Part shown: positions 56,649 to 64,000 of the stretch, piece after piece
Layout: every line of letters begins with the position of its first letter
Numbering within the stretch: the stretch's first letter is position 1
NCBI RefSeq assembly: GCF_000187465.1
Contig: NZ_GL732439.1
Location: forward strand, 211,341 to 275,340
Reading direction: 5' to 3'
DNA length: 64,000 nucleotides
Source of the DNA: Streptococcus infantis ATCC 700779
GTDB taxonomy: Bacteria > Bacillota > Bacilli > Lactobacillales > Streptococcaceae
The notes under the pieces: model-generated
The model's database searches: none
Seen by the model: only the letters and a program-made list of their open reading frames with translations
What the model was told of the DNA's origin: nothing
Program-made: the position numbers and the translations under genes

Positions 56649-58751
56649 ATGAATAACAACTTTAATAACTTTAACAACATGGATGATTTATTTAACCAAT
56701 TGATGGGTGGTATGCGTGGATACAGTTCAGAAAACCGTCGTTACTTGATTAACGGCCGTGAAGTAACACCTGAAGAATTCGCTATTTACCGTCAAACCGG
56801 TCAACTTCCAAGCGAAGGAAGTGAACAAGCTCAGTACGTTCAAGGTAAAGGTGTGAAACAAGATGGGGTTCTTGCAAAACTTGGACGTAACTTAACAGCA
56901 GAAGCTCGTGAAGGGAAGTTGGACCCAGTGATTGGACGTAATAAAGAAATCCAAGAAACTTCTGAAATTCTTTCTCGTCGCACAAAGAATAATCCAGTTC
57001 TCGTCGGTGATGCTGGTGTTGGTAAAACTGCAGTAGTAGAAGGATTGGCCCAAGCTATCGTGAACGGTGACGTTCCTGCAGCAATCAAGAATAAAGAGAT
57101 CATTTCTATTGATATTTCTGGACTTGAAGCTGGTACTCAATACCGTGGTAGCTTTGAAGAAAATATTCAAAACTTGGTAAACGAAGTCAAAGAAGCTGGA
57201 AATATTATCCTTTTCTTCGACGAAATTCACCAAATCCTTGGTGCTGGTAGTACAGGTGATGGTCAAGGGTCTAAAGGTCTTGCTGATATCTTGAAACCAG
57301 CTCTTTCACGTGGGGAATTGACAGTGATTGGGGCAACAACTCAAGATGAATACCGTAATACCATCTTGAAAAATGCAGCCCTTGCTCGTCGTTTTAATGA
57401 AGTAAAAGTTAATGCTCCATCTGCTGAAGATACTTTCAAGATTCTTCAAGGTATTCGAGATCTTTATCAACAACACCACAATGTTATTTTGCCAGATGAA
57501 GTCTTGAAAGCTGCCGTTGATTACTCTGTTCAATATATTCCACAACGTAGCTTGCCGGATAAGGCTATTGACCTTGTGGATGTGACAGCTGCTCACTTGG
57601 CAGCACAACACCCAGTGACAGATGTGCATGCAGTTGAGCACGAAATTCAAGCGGAAAAAACTAAACAAGAAGAAGCTGCGGCTAAAGAAGATTATGAAGC
57701 AGCTCTAAATGCAAAAGTCCGTATCGAAGAGCTTGAAAAGCAAATTGCTAATCATACAGAAGATCACAAGGTTACAGCTACTGTAAATGATGTAGCTGAG
57801 TCTGTCGAACGGATGACGGGTATTCCAGTATCTCAAATGGGTGCAACCGATATCGAACGCTTGAAAGATATGGGTCACCGTTTGCAAACTAAGGTTATCG
57901 GTCAAGACAAGGCTGTTGAAGCAGTCGCAAAAGCTATCCGTCGGAACCGTGCTGGGTTTGATGAAGGTAACCGTCCAATCGGTAGCTTCCTCTTCGTCGG
58001 ACCTACTGGTGTTGGTAAAACAGAGTTGGCTAAACAATTGGCCCTTGATATGTTTGGTACCAAAGATGCAATCATCCGTTTGGACATGTCAGAATATAGC
58101 GACCGTACGGCCGTTTCTAAATTAATCGGTACAACTGCAGGTTATGTAGGTTACGATGACAATAACAATACCTTGACGGAACGCGTCCGTCGCAATCCAT
58201 ACTCTATCGTCCTTCTTGACGAAATTGAAAAGGCGGATCCTCAAGTGATTACCTTGCTCCTTCAAGTATTGGATGATGGTCGTTTGACAGACGGTCAAGG
58301 AAATACCGTCAACTTCAAGAATACCGTAATTATCGCTACTTCAAATGCTGGCTTTGGTTACGAAGCCAACTTGACAGAAGATGCGGATAAACCAGAACTC
58401 TTGGATCGTTTGAAACCATTCTTCCGTCCAGAATTCTTGAACCGTTTTAATGCTGTCATCGAATTCTCACACTTGAGCAAAGAAGATCTTTCTAAGATTG
58501 TAGACCTTATATTGGTTGAAGTTAACAAGACGCTTTCTAAGAAAGACATTGACTTGGCAGTGAGCGAAGCTGCTAAAGAATACATGACTGAAGAAGGCTA
58601 CGATGAAGTCATGGGTGTTCGTCCACTCCGTCGTGTGGTTGAACAACAAATTCGTGACAAAGTCACAGACTTCCACTTGGATAACCTTGATGCTAAACAC
58701 CTAGAAGCTGACATGGAAGATGGTGTTTTGGTCATTCGTGAAAAAGCCTAA
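56649..58751 (+). CDS. clpL: ClpL ATPase, Hsp100 chaperone
   Basis: 700 residues. AAA+ disaggregase with two nucleotide-binding domains: Walker A GDAGVGKT (about 118) and GPTGVGKT (about 454), Walker [10 protein letters not shown] and [12 protein letters not shown] short middle coiled coil (about 335-380) separates them. There is no ClpN repeat domain and no ClpP-loop evidence, so it works as a chaperone. Asn-rich N-terminus [15 protein letters not shown] is typical of streptococcal ClpL. CtsR-regulated; linked to thermotolerance and penicillin tolerance in pneumococcus. Confidence 0.96.
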   Translation: MNNNFNNFNNMDDLFNQLMGGMRGYSSENRRYLINGREVTPEEFAIYRQTGQLPSEGSEQAQYVQGKGVKQDGVLAKLGRNLTAEAREGKLDPVIGRNKEIQETSEILSRRTKNNPVLVGDAGVGKTAVVEGLAQAIVNGDVPAAIKNKEIISIDISGLEAGTQYRGSFEENIQNLVNEVKEAGNIILFFDEIHQILGAGSTGDGQGSKGLADILKPALSRGELTVIGATTQDEYRNTILKNAALARRFNEVKVNAPSAEDTFKILQGIRDLYQQHHNVILPDEVLKAAVDYSVQYIPQRSLPDKAIDLVDVTAAHLAAQHPVTDVHAVEHEIQAEKTKQEEAAAKEDYEAALNAKVRIEELEKQIANHTEDHKVTATVNDVAESVERMTGIPVSQMGATDIERLKDMGHRLQTKVIGQDKAVEAVAKAIRRNRAGFDEGNRPIGSFLFVGPTGVGKTELAKQLALDMFGTKDAIIRLDMSEYSDRTAVSKLIGTTAGYVGYDDNNNTLTERVRRNPYSIVLLDEIEKADPQVITLLLQVLDDGRLTDGQGNTVNFKNTVIIATSNAGFGYEANLTEDADKPELLDRLKPFFRPEFLNRFNAVIEFSHLSKEDLSKIVDLILVEVNKTLSKKDIDLAVSEAAKEYMTEEGYDEVMGVRPLRRVVEQQIRDKVTDFHLDNLDAKHLEADMEDGVLVIREKA

Positions 58752-58771
58752 ATCAAGTTTTAGAAAATAAA

Positions 58772-58804
58772 AAAAGGAACCAGTTCAAAAGCTGGTTTCT
58801 TTTT
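58772..58804. terminator. Bidirectional terminator between clpL and luxS
   Basis: GGAACCAG-ttcaaaag-CTGGTTTC (one G-T) between A-run and T-run. Confidence 0.82.
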
Positions 58805-58809
58805 AATTA

Positions 58810-59292
58810 TTAGATGACATGACGTTCAAAGGCATCGTCTGAGATTCCTTGTTGGAGAATCAATTTTGCCCATTCTTTAGCTGAAAATAGGCTGTGATCC
58901 TTGTAGTTTCCACAAGATTCAATAGTTGTTCCTGGGACATCTTCCCAAGTTGTTGTCTCAGCGATTTCCTTCAATGAATCCTTGATGACAGCTGCGATTT
59001 CAGCGCTAGAATGACGTCCCCACATAATCATATGGAACCCTGTACGACAACCAAATGGTGAACAATCGATCATACCGTCGATGCGAGTACGGATTAGCTT
59101 AGCCAAGAGGTGCTCAATAGTATGAAGTCCAGCAGTAGGGATAGAGTCCTCATTTGGTTGAACCAAGCGGATATCAAAGTTAGAAATGATATCTCCTTTC
59201 GGTCCAGTCTCTTCTCCAATCAAGCGGACATAAGGAGCTTTTACAATCGTATGATCTAGTTCAAAACTTTCAACAATAACTTCTTTTGACAT
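58810..59292 (-). CDS. luxS: S-ribosylhomocysteine lyase LuxS
   Basis: 160 residues. Cleaves S-ribosylhomocysteine to homocysteine and DPD, the precursor of autoinducer-2. Metal ligands His57 and His61 (HTIEH) and Cys127 (SCGNY); catalytic Cys82 in SPFGCRTGF. The open frame extends to 59307, but ATG 59292 after AAAGGA gives [10 protein letters not shown]. In pneumococcus luxS lies near dexB and the capsule locus; here it faces aliA directly. Confidence 0.97.
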   Translation of the reverse strand: MSKEVIVESFELDHTIVKAPYVRLIGEETGPKGDIISNFDIRLVQPNEDSIPTAGLHTIEHLLAKLIRTRIDGMIDCSPFGCRTGFHMIMWGRHSSAEIAAVIKDSLKEIAETTTWEDVPGTTIESCGNYKDHSLFSAKEWAKLILQQGISDDAFERHVI

Positions 59293-59423
59293 GGTATTTC
59301 CTTTCAACTTTCTTCTTTCATTATATCATAAAGATATAGTTGATAAATGTCAATGATTGAAATTTTCCTAAAAAGATTTTCAAATTAGAAATAGAGGAAG
59401 AAAATATTTTCAAATCAATTTGA

Positions 59424-59438
59424 AAAATTCTGAAAATT
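59424..59438 (+). promoter_or_regulatory. CodY box upstream of aliA
   Basis: AAAATTCTGAAAATT matches AATTTTCWGAAAATT at 13 of 15 positions, 3 bp before the -35. Oligopeptide uptake genes are common CodY targets. The box has the same two mismatches as the one before ilvB. Confidence 0.72.
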
Positions 59439-59441
59439 GTA

Positions 59442-59470
59442 TTGACACTTAGCAAAAAAGGGACTATAAT
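59442..59470 (+). promoter_or_regulatory. Consensus promoter of aliA
   Basis: TTGACA (59442-59447), 17-bp spacer, TATAAT (59465-59470): a perfect sigma-A promoter, implying strong transcription unless CodY represses it. Confidence 0.9.
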
Positions 59471-59497
59471 GTATAAAAAGTCAAAAAGGAGTTTATT

Positions 59498-61479
59498 ATG
59501 AAATTTTCAAAAGTAATGGCCCTAGCAGGAGTGACTCTGTTAGCGTCAGGTGTTTTGGCAGCTTGTTCAGGTTCAGGCTCTAGTGCAAAAGGTGAGAAAA
59601 CTTTTTCTTACGTTTATGAAACAGATCCAGACAGCCTCAACTATCTGACAACAGGTAAGGCTGCGGTTGCTAATATCACAAGTAATGTTGTTGACGGTTT
59701 GATGGAGAATGACCGTTACGGGAACTTCGTGCCATCTATGGCAGAAGACTGGTCAGTATCTCAAGATGGTTTGACTTACACTTATACAATTCGTAAAGAT
59801 GCTAAGTGGTACACTTCTGAAGGTGAAGAGTATGCACCTGTGAAAGCTCAAGACTTTGTAACAGGTCTTAAATATGCAGCTGATAATAAGTCAGAAGCTC
59901 TTTATCTTGTTCAAGAATCTATTAAAGGTCTTGACGCTTATGTCAAAGGTGAAGTAAAAGATTTCTCAGAAGTTGGAATCAAGGCAATTGATGATCAAAC
60001 TGTTCAATACACTTTGAATAAACCAGAAAGCTTCTGGAACTCTAAGACAACCATGGGTATTCTTGCACCGGTCAATGAAGAATTTCTTACTTCAAAAGGA
60101 AGTGACTTTGCCAAAGCAACAGATCCAAGCAGTATCCTTTATAACGGTCCTTACTTGTTGAAATCATTGGTAGCTAAATCTTCAGTAGAATTCGAAAAGA
60201 ATCCAAATTATTGGGATAAGGACAATGTTCATATTGATAAAGTAAAACTATCATTCTGGGATGGTCAAGATACAGGCAAACTTGCAGATACCTTTAAGGA
60301 TGGTGGCTTCTCAATGGCTCGTCTCTTCCCAACAAGTGCAGGATATCCTGAACTTGAAAAAGAGTTTAAGGATAACATCGTTTATACACCACAAGATTCT
60401 GCTACTTTCTTGGTTGGGACAAATATTGACCGTCAGTCTTACAAGTACACTTCTAAGACTACGGATGAACAAAAGACATCAACTAAAAAAGCTCTCCTAA
60501 ACAAAGACTTCCGTCAAGCCATTGCCTTTGGTTTTGATAGAACAGCTTATGCTTCTCAAGTTAATGGAGAAAGCGGAGCAAGCAAACTTCTTCGTAACTT
60601 GTTCGTACCACCAGCTTTCGTACAAGCAGATGGTAAAAACTTTGGTGAGTTGTCAAAGAAAAATTGGTAACCTATGGTGACGAGTGGAAAGATGTGAATC
60701 TAGACGACGCTCAAGATGGTCTATACAATCCTGAAAAAGCGAAAGCAGAATTTGCTAAAGCTAAGACAGCTCTCCAAGCAGAAGGGGTTCAATTCCCAAT
60801 TCATTTGGATATGCCAGTTGACCAAACTAATACGACAAAAGTTCAACGTGTTCAGTCATTGAAACAATCACTTGAAGCAACATTAGGAACCGACAATGTC
60901 GTTGTTGATATTCAACAACTTCAAAAAGATGAAGTCTTAAATGTTACCTACTTTGCTGAAACAGCTGCTGGAGAAGATTGGGATCTCTCAGATAACGTTG
61001 GATGGTCTCCAGACTACATTGACCCATCTACTTACCTTGATATCATCAAACCATCTGTTGGTGAAAATACTAAGACTTATCTAGGATTTGATGCTGGTAC
61101 AAACAACGCTGCTGCCAAACAAGTTGGTTTGGAAGATTACGAAAAGATGGTTGTTGAAGCTGGAAATGAAGACACAGATGTTTCAAAACGTTATGATAAA
61201 TATGCTGCTGCCCAAGCTTGGTTGACAGATAGTGCTTTGATTATCCCAACAACTTCTCAAACTGGACGTCCAATGTTGTCTAAGATGGTACCATTCACCC
61301 TTCCATTTGCTTACTCAGGTAACAAGGGTATGAGTGAAGCCCTCTTGTACAAGTACCTTGAACTTCAAGATAAACCAGTAACTGCTGATGAATATCAAAA
61401 AGCTCAAGATAAATGGAAGAAAGAAAAAGAAGAATCTAATAAAAAAGCGCAAGAAGATCTTGCAAACCATGTAAAATAA
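59498..61479 (+). pseudogene. aliA: Oligopeptide-binding lipoprotein AliA, frameshifted
   Basis: SBP_bac_5 receptor of the Ami oligopeptide permease. Signal peptide and lipobox LAACSGSGSS (Cys about 22). Frame 1 runs 59498-60670 (390 residues) and ends with SKKNW and TAA; the rest, from VTYGDEWKD (about 60667) to 61479, is in the next frame. The join GEL|VKEKLV shows that one base is missing at about 60652 (TTG-TC instead of TTG-GTC). With it the gene would encode about 660 residues, the normal length. Both halves are otherwise intact, so the change is recent or a sequencing error. Confidence 0.9.
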
Positions 61480-61484
61480 AAAAG

Positions 61485-61513
61485 GTGGAGTTAGTCATTA
61501 ACTCCACTTTTTC
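61485..61513 (+). terminator. Terminator of aliA
   Basis: GTGGAGTTA-gtcat-TAACTCCAC followed by TTTTTC. Confidence 0.88.
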
Positions 61514-61520
61514 ATTAATA

Positions 61521-61553
61521 AAAGACCTAGGAAGATGTTTTCTAGGTCTTTTT
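61521..61553 (-). terminator. Terminator of recU-pbp1a
   Basis: AAAGACCTAG-N11-CTAGGTCTTT; on the minus strand it ends the pbp1a transcript just after its stop codon. Confidence 0.8.
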
Positions 61554-61556
61554 TGA

Positions 61557-63707
61557 TTATTGTTGCCCTTGAGGATTTGGATTTTGTTGAGGATTTGGAT
61601 TTTGTTGAGGATTTTGATTTGTATTTGGAGCAGTTTGGTTTTGTCCATTATTTGGGCTAGTAGTTTCAGCTACTGTAGTTTGATTTGCGGTTGTTGTAGT
61701 AGGAGCTTCTGTAGTAGCTTGTTGGGTTGTTTGAGGGATCCAGTTACTACGAGCGCCAACTTTGAAGACATACTCACCATTACGATACAAGCCCTCAGGC
61801 ATTGTCCAATCACCTGGGTGATCATCCTCGGAGAGGTACTCCATCATTGATCGGTAGATGTTGGCCGCTACTCTAAATCCATCTCCTTCGATTGGAGTGA
61901 GGCGGTTTGAATAACCTGTCCAAACAGCCATTGAATATTTGCGGGTATATCCTACAAACGTTTCATCAGGTGCGACATAATCGTATCTCTTAATGTAATT
62001 TTCAATTTCATCATCTGTATAGTTAGATGTACCCGTTTTACCTGCTTGAGGTAACCAAGACATATAGGCACCACGACCAGTTCCGTAGGTTAATACGGTT
62101 TTCATCATTTCTGTCATCATATAGGCAGTAGTCTCCTTCATGGCACGTGAGCCAGGATCAGAGTACTCTTTTGAACTACCGTCACTAAAGACAATCTTGT
62201 TGATATACATTGGTTTATGGTAGATACCACCGTTAGCAAAAGCAGCGTAAGCAGCAGCCATTTTTTCGCTGCTTGCACCATATTTTCTATTTGATTCAGT
62301 TGTATTACTTGATATAGCATTAGCATAGACCATAGTTGGGTAGTCAATTCCTAGACCATTTAAGAAAGTTTTAGCTTGGTCTAATCCGACCTTTTCAAGT
62401 GTTTCGACTGCTGTCACGTTACGAGATTGTTGGATGGCATACTGAAGGGAAATATTTCCGAAGTATGCTTTATCCCAGTTGTAAAGAGGGATATTTGTAC
62501 CTGGATAGTTGTAGGGAGCATCTTTAAGCATGTAGGCTGTTGAGTCATAAATTCCATACTCTAGTGCGGGAGCATAGTCTGTAATTGGTTTCATGCTAGA
62601 ACCCCAGTCGCGGTTGGTTTCAACGGCCTGATTGAGTCCGAAGGACACATTGCTAGACTGGTGTCTAGAACCAAGCTGAGCAATAACTTTACCATTTGTA
62701 ACGTCTACGATAGTAGAAGCTGCTTGAAGTTCATCATCCGGATAATAAACATACTCATCTGTGTTGTATATATCCCAAAGACGCTTTTGAACGTCTTGGT
62801 CTACGTTGGTGTAGACGTCCATTCCAGTAGTTAAAAGGTTGTAACCTGTCTCTGTTTCAACTTGTTCAATCACTTCTTTAAGGTAATTATCTAAGTATGG
62901 AGGATAGGTGTTGCTTCCCTTCAAACTTTGTAAACCATCAGTAATAGGTGTATTTATAGCCGTTTCATATTGTTCAGCTGTTAGATAGCCTTGCTTTTGC
63001 ATCTCTGATAGGACTAGATTACGACGTTCTGTTGCTTCTTCTGGATGAGAATAAGGATCATATTGGTTAGGAGCCTGTGGCATTCCAGCTAGAAGAGCAA
63101 GTTGTGGAATTGATAGGTCTTTTAAATCTTTACCATAGTAACTTTGAGCTGCAGTTTGCATCCCATAGTTACCATTTGACATGTATACTTTATTGATGTA
63201 ATATGTCAAAATTTCTTGTTTAGTTGCAGTTCTTTCTAACTGAATAGCTAGCCAAGCTTCTTGGGCTTTACGTGAGATTGTTTGGTCTGACGAAGAAGTT
63301 GAAAAGTAAGTTAATTTTATCAACTGTTGCGTCAAGGTTGAACCACCTTGGAGGCCATTGCTACGGAGGTTTCGTAAGAAAGCGCCCATGATACGGATAC
63401 TGTCAATCCCTCTGTGGTTAAAGAAGCGGTGATCCTCGATAGAGACAATTGCATTAACCAGTTCAATAGGAATTTCATTGCTTTGAGCATTGACACGACG
63501 TTCGGCTCCTAAGTCAGCAATCAATTCGTTTTTACTGTCGTAAATCTTACTTGAAGTTGTTGCTACCAGTTTGCTTTCAGAAAGTTCTGGTGCTTTAGAT
63601 ACGTAGTAGAAGAAGACACTCGCACCAATCAATATCGAAGCGATAAAGGCTACTAAGAATCCAATCCCTAGATATTTAGCGATGCGCCAGATAAGTTGTT
63701 TGATCAT
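61557..63707 (-). CDS. pbp1a: Class A penicillin-binding protein 1a
   Basis: 716 residues. Short cytoplasmic tail, one transmembrane helix (about 13-36), a GT51 glycosyltransferase with catalytic Glu91 ([10 protein letters not shown]) and a transpeptidase. Active-site motif 1 reads S370-S-M-K373 instead of STMK; motif 2 is S428RN; motif 3 is K557TG. Thr432 replaces the usual Pro in SRNV(P)A, and residues 574-577 read RYDY. In pneumococcus T371A/S, P432T and TSQF574-577NTGY go with beta-lactam resistance. The tail is rich in Thr, Asn, Gln and Pro and contains tandem repeats. Overlaps recU by 4 bp. Confidence 0.96.
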   Translation of the reverse strand: MIKQLIWRIAKYLGIGFLVAFIASILIGASVFFYYVSKAPELSESKLVATTSSKIYDSKNELIADLGAERRVNAQSNEIPIELVNAIVSIEDHRFFNHRGIDSIRIMGAFLRNLRSNGLQGGSTLTQQLIKLTYFSTSSSDQTISRKAQEAWLAIQLERTATKQEILTYYINKVYMSNGNYGMQTAAQSYYGKDLKDLSIPQLALLAGMPQAPNQYDPYSHPEEATERRNLVLSEMQKQGYLTAEQYETAINTPITDGLQSLKGSNTYPPYLDNYLKEVIEQVETETGYNLLTTGMDVYTNVDQDVQKRLWDIYNTDEYVYYPDDELQAASTIVDVTNGKVIAQLGSRHQSSNVSFGLNQAVETNRDWGSSMKPITDYAPALEYGIYDSTAYMLKDAPYNYPGTNIPLYNWDKAYFGNISLQYAIQQSRNVTAVETLEKVGLDQAKTFLNGLGIDYPTMVYANAISSNTTESNRKYGASSEKMAAAYAAFANGGIYHKPMYINKIVFSDGSSKEYSDPGSRAMKETTAYMMTEMMKTVLTYGTGRGAYMSWLPQAGKTGTSNYTDDEIENYIKRYDYVAPDETFVGYTRKYSMAVWTGYSNRLTPIEGDGFRVAANIYRSMMEYLSEDDHPGDWTMPEGLYRNGEYVFKVGARSNWIPQTTQQATTEAPTTTTANQTTVAETTSPNNGQNQTAPNTNQNPQQNPNPQQNPNPQGQQ
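61571..61621 (-). repeat. 18-bp tandem repeat in the 3' end of pbp1a
   Basis: GAGGATTTGGATTTTGTT occurs twice without a gap (61571-61588, 61589-61606) and a third partial, degenerate copy follows. On the coding strand it gives Asn-Pro-Gln-rich hexapeptide repeats (NPNPQQ) in the C-terminal tail. Copy number may vary between strains by slippage. Confidence 0.9.
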
Positions 63708-64000
63708 ATTGTTTTACCACCTAGTAAATGTTGTTTGACGATATCGAGATAAGGTATTTGAGGAAAGGCTTGTTGTTCAATTACAAAACCGTGCTCTCTG
63801 ATATAATCAAGCGGCAGTGATTTTTTCCCCATATCCTGATGATAAAAACGGATGAGGTCAATTGCCGGTAATAAATATGTTTCCTGATAAGAAGAAAAAT
63901 GGATTAGGACGAAGCAAATTCCCTTTTGTTCAAGAACCTGTTCCATATGCTGTATCTGATGAGAATGGAAGTTCTTCATCGGGAAAGCATTTTTTTGTCT
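63704..64000 (-). CDS. recU: Holliday junction resolvase RecU, C-terminal part
   Basis: 98 codons visible, open to the window edge; the frame continues upstream of the Met at 63979 ([15 protein letters not shown]), so that Met is internal. RecU is about 200 residues; the missing half has most of the catalytic carboxylates. The segments [28 protein letters not shown] and the end [16 protein letters not shown] match RecU. RecU resolves Holliday junctions and helps chromosome segregation. The recU-pbp1a pair, overlapping by ATGA, is the standard arrangement in Gram-positives. Confidence 0.93.
   Translation of the reverse strand, partial: RQKNAFPMKNFHSHQIQHMEQVLEQKGICFVLIHFSSYQETYLLPAIDLIRFYHQDMGKKSLPLDYIREHGFVIEQQAFPQIPYLDIVKQHLLGGKTI

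Noticed and set aside
59498..61479. Two separate solute-binding proteins instead of one broken gene
   Set aside because: The second part begins mid-domain without signal peptide or RBS and continues the AliA sequence exactly at the frame break.
61571..61621. CRISPR-like array
   Set aside because: Contiguous 18-bp tandem repeats without spacers, within the coding sequence of the PBP1a tail. No CRISPR array seen anywhere in the window.

Overview
The window is chromosomal DNA of a mitis-group Streptococcus (S. mitis, S. oralis, S. infantis or close kin). The evidence is the low G+C, gene order and protein sequences close to S. pneumoniae but clearly diverged, a competence cin-box before ssbB, a BOX repeat, and the flanks of the pneumococcal capsule locus (clpL, luxS, aliA, pbp1a, recU). 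There is no prophage, integrative element, CRISPR array, rRNA or tRNA gene. Almost everything is housekeeping or core accessory.

Layout. 1-3.3 kb: the end of a YtpR-type tRNA-binding protein, a CPBP protease, an IS3-family scar with small ORFs, an SDR oxidoreductase and the competence gene ssbB. 3.2-5.3 kb: groES-groEL under a CIRCE operator. 5.3-9.2 kb: serS with a T-box leader, a DUF956 protein, aspartokinase and a secreted protein. 9.3-19.9 kb: the complete type II fatty-acid synthesis cluster fabM-fabT-fabH-acpP-fabK-fabD-fabG-fabF-accB-fabZ-accC-accD-accA, with FabT-type operators. 20-28.2 kb: a second CPBP protease, then leftward nusB/Asp23-family/efp, a YdjI-like SPFH protein with a Tim44-like zinc-ribbon protein, and gatCAB. 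28.4-36.2 kb: two tandem YwaF-like membrane proteins, prfC, a third CPBP protease and a TrkAH potassium system.

36.4-41.1 kb: trmL with a structured leader, an FMN riboswitch with ribU, a PAP2 phosphatase, a ParB-like protein, a GNAT acetyltransferase, and rplK-rplA with two L1-like RNA sites. 41.2-46 kb: ilvB-ilvN-BOX-ilvC-ilvA behind a CodY-like box. 46-53.7 kb: a stomatin-like SPFH protein, a glutamine-type ABC transporter, a DUF2207 protein, uppP and dinB. 53.8-64 kb: pflB with a cre-like site, clpL with CtsR boxes and a small leader ORF, luxS, a frameshifted aliA, pbp1a and the 3' part of recU.

The most notable points are these. (1) luxS sits about 200 bp from aliA, so dexB and the capsule genes that lie between them in pneumococcus are absent here. 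(2) aliA carries a one-base deletion. (3) PBP1a has SSMK in place of STMK, with Thr at position 432, both associated with beta-lactam resistance in pneumococcus. (4) Cis-regulation is dense: T-box, FMN riboswitch with an outsized variable arm, possible 23S-methyl-type trmL leader, L1 sites, and FabT, CodY, CcpA, CtsR, HrcA and ComX sites. (5) A 30-codon ORF with a good ribosome-binding site lies in the clpL leader. I did not find a convincing new multi-gene system. The best candidates for undescribed biology are the clpL leader ORF, the structured DNA after prfC, and the YdjI/Tim44-like pair.
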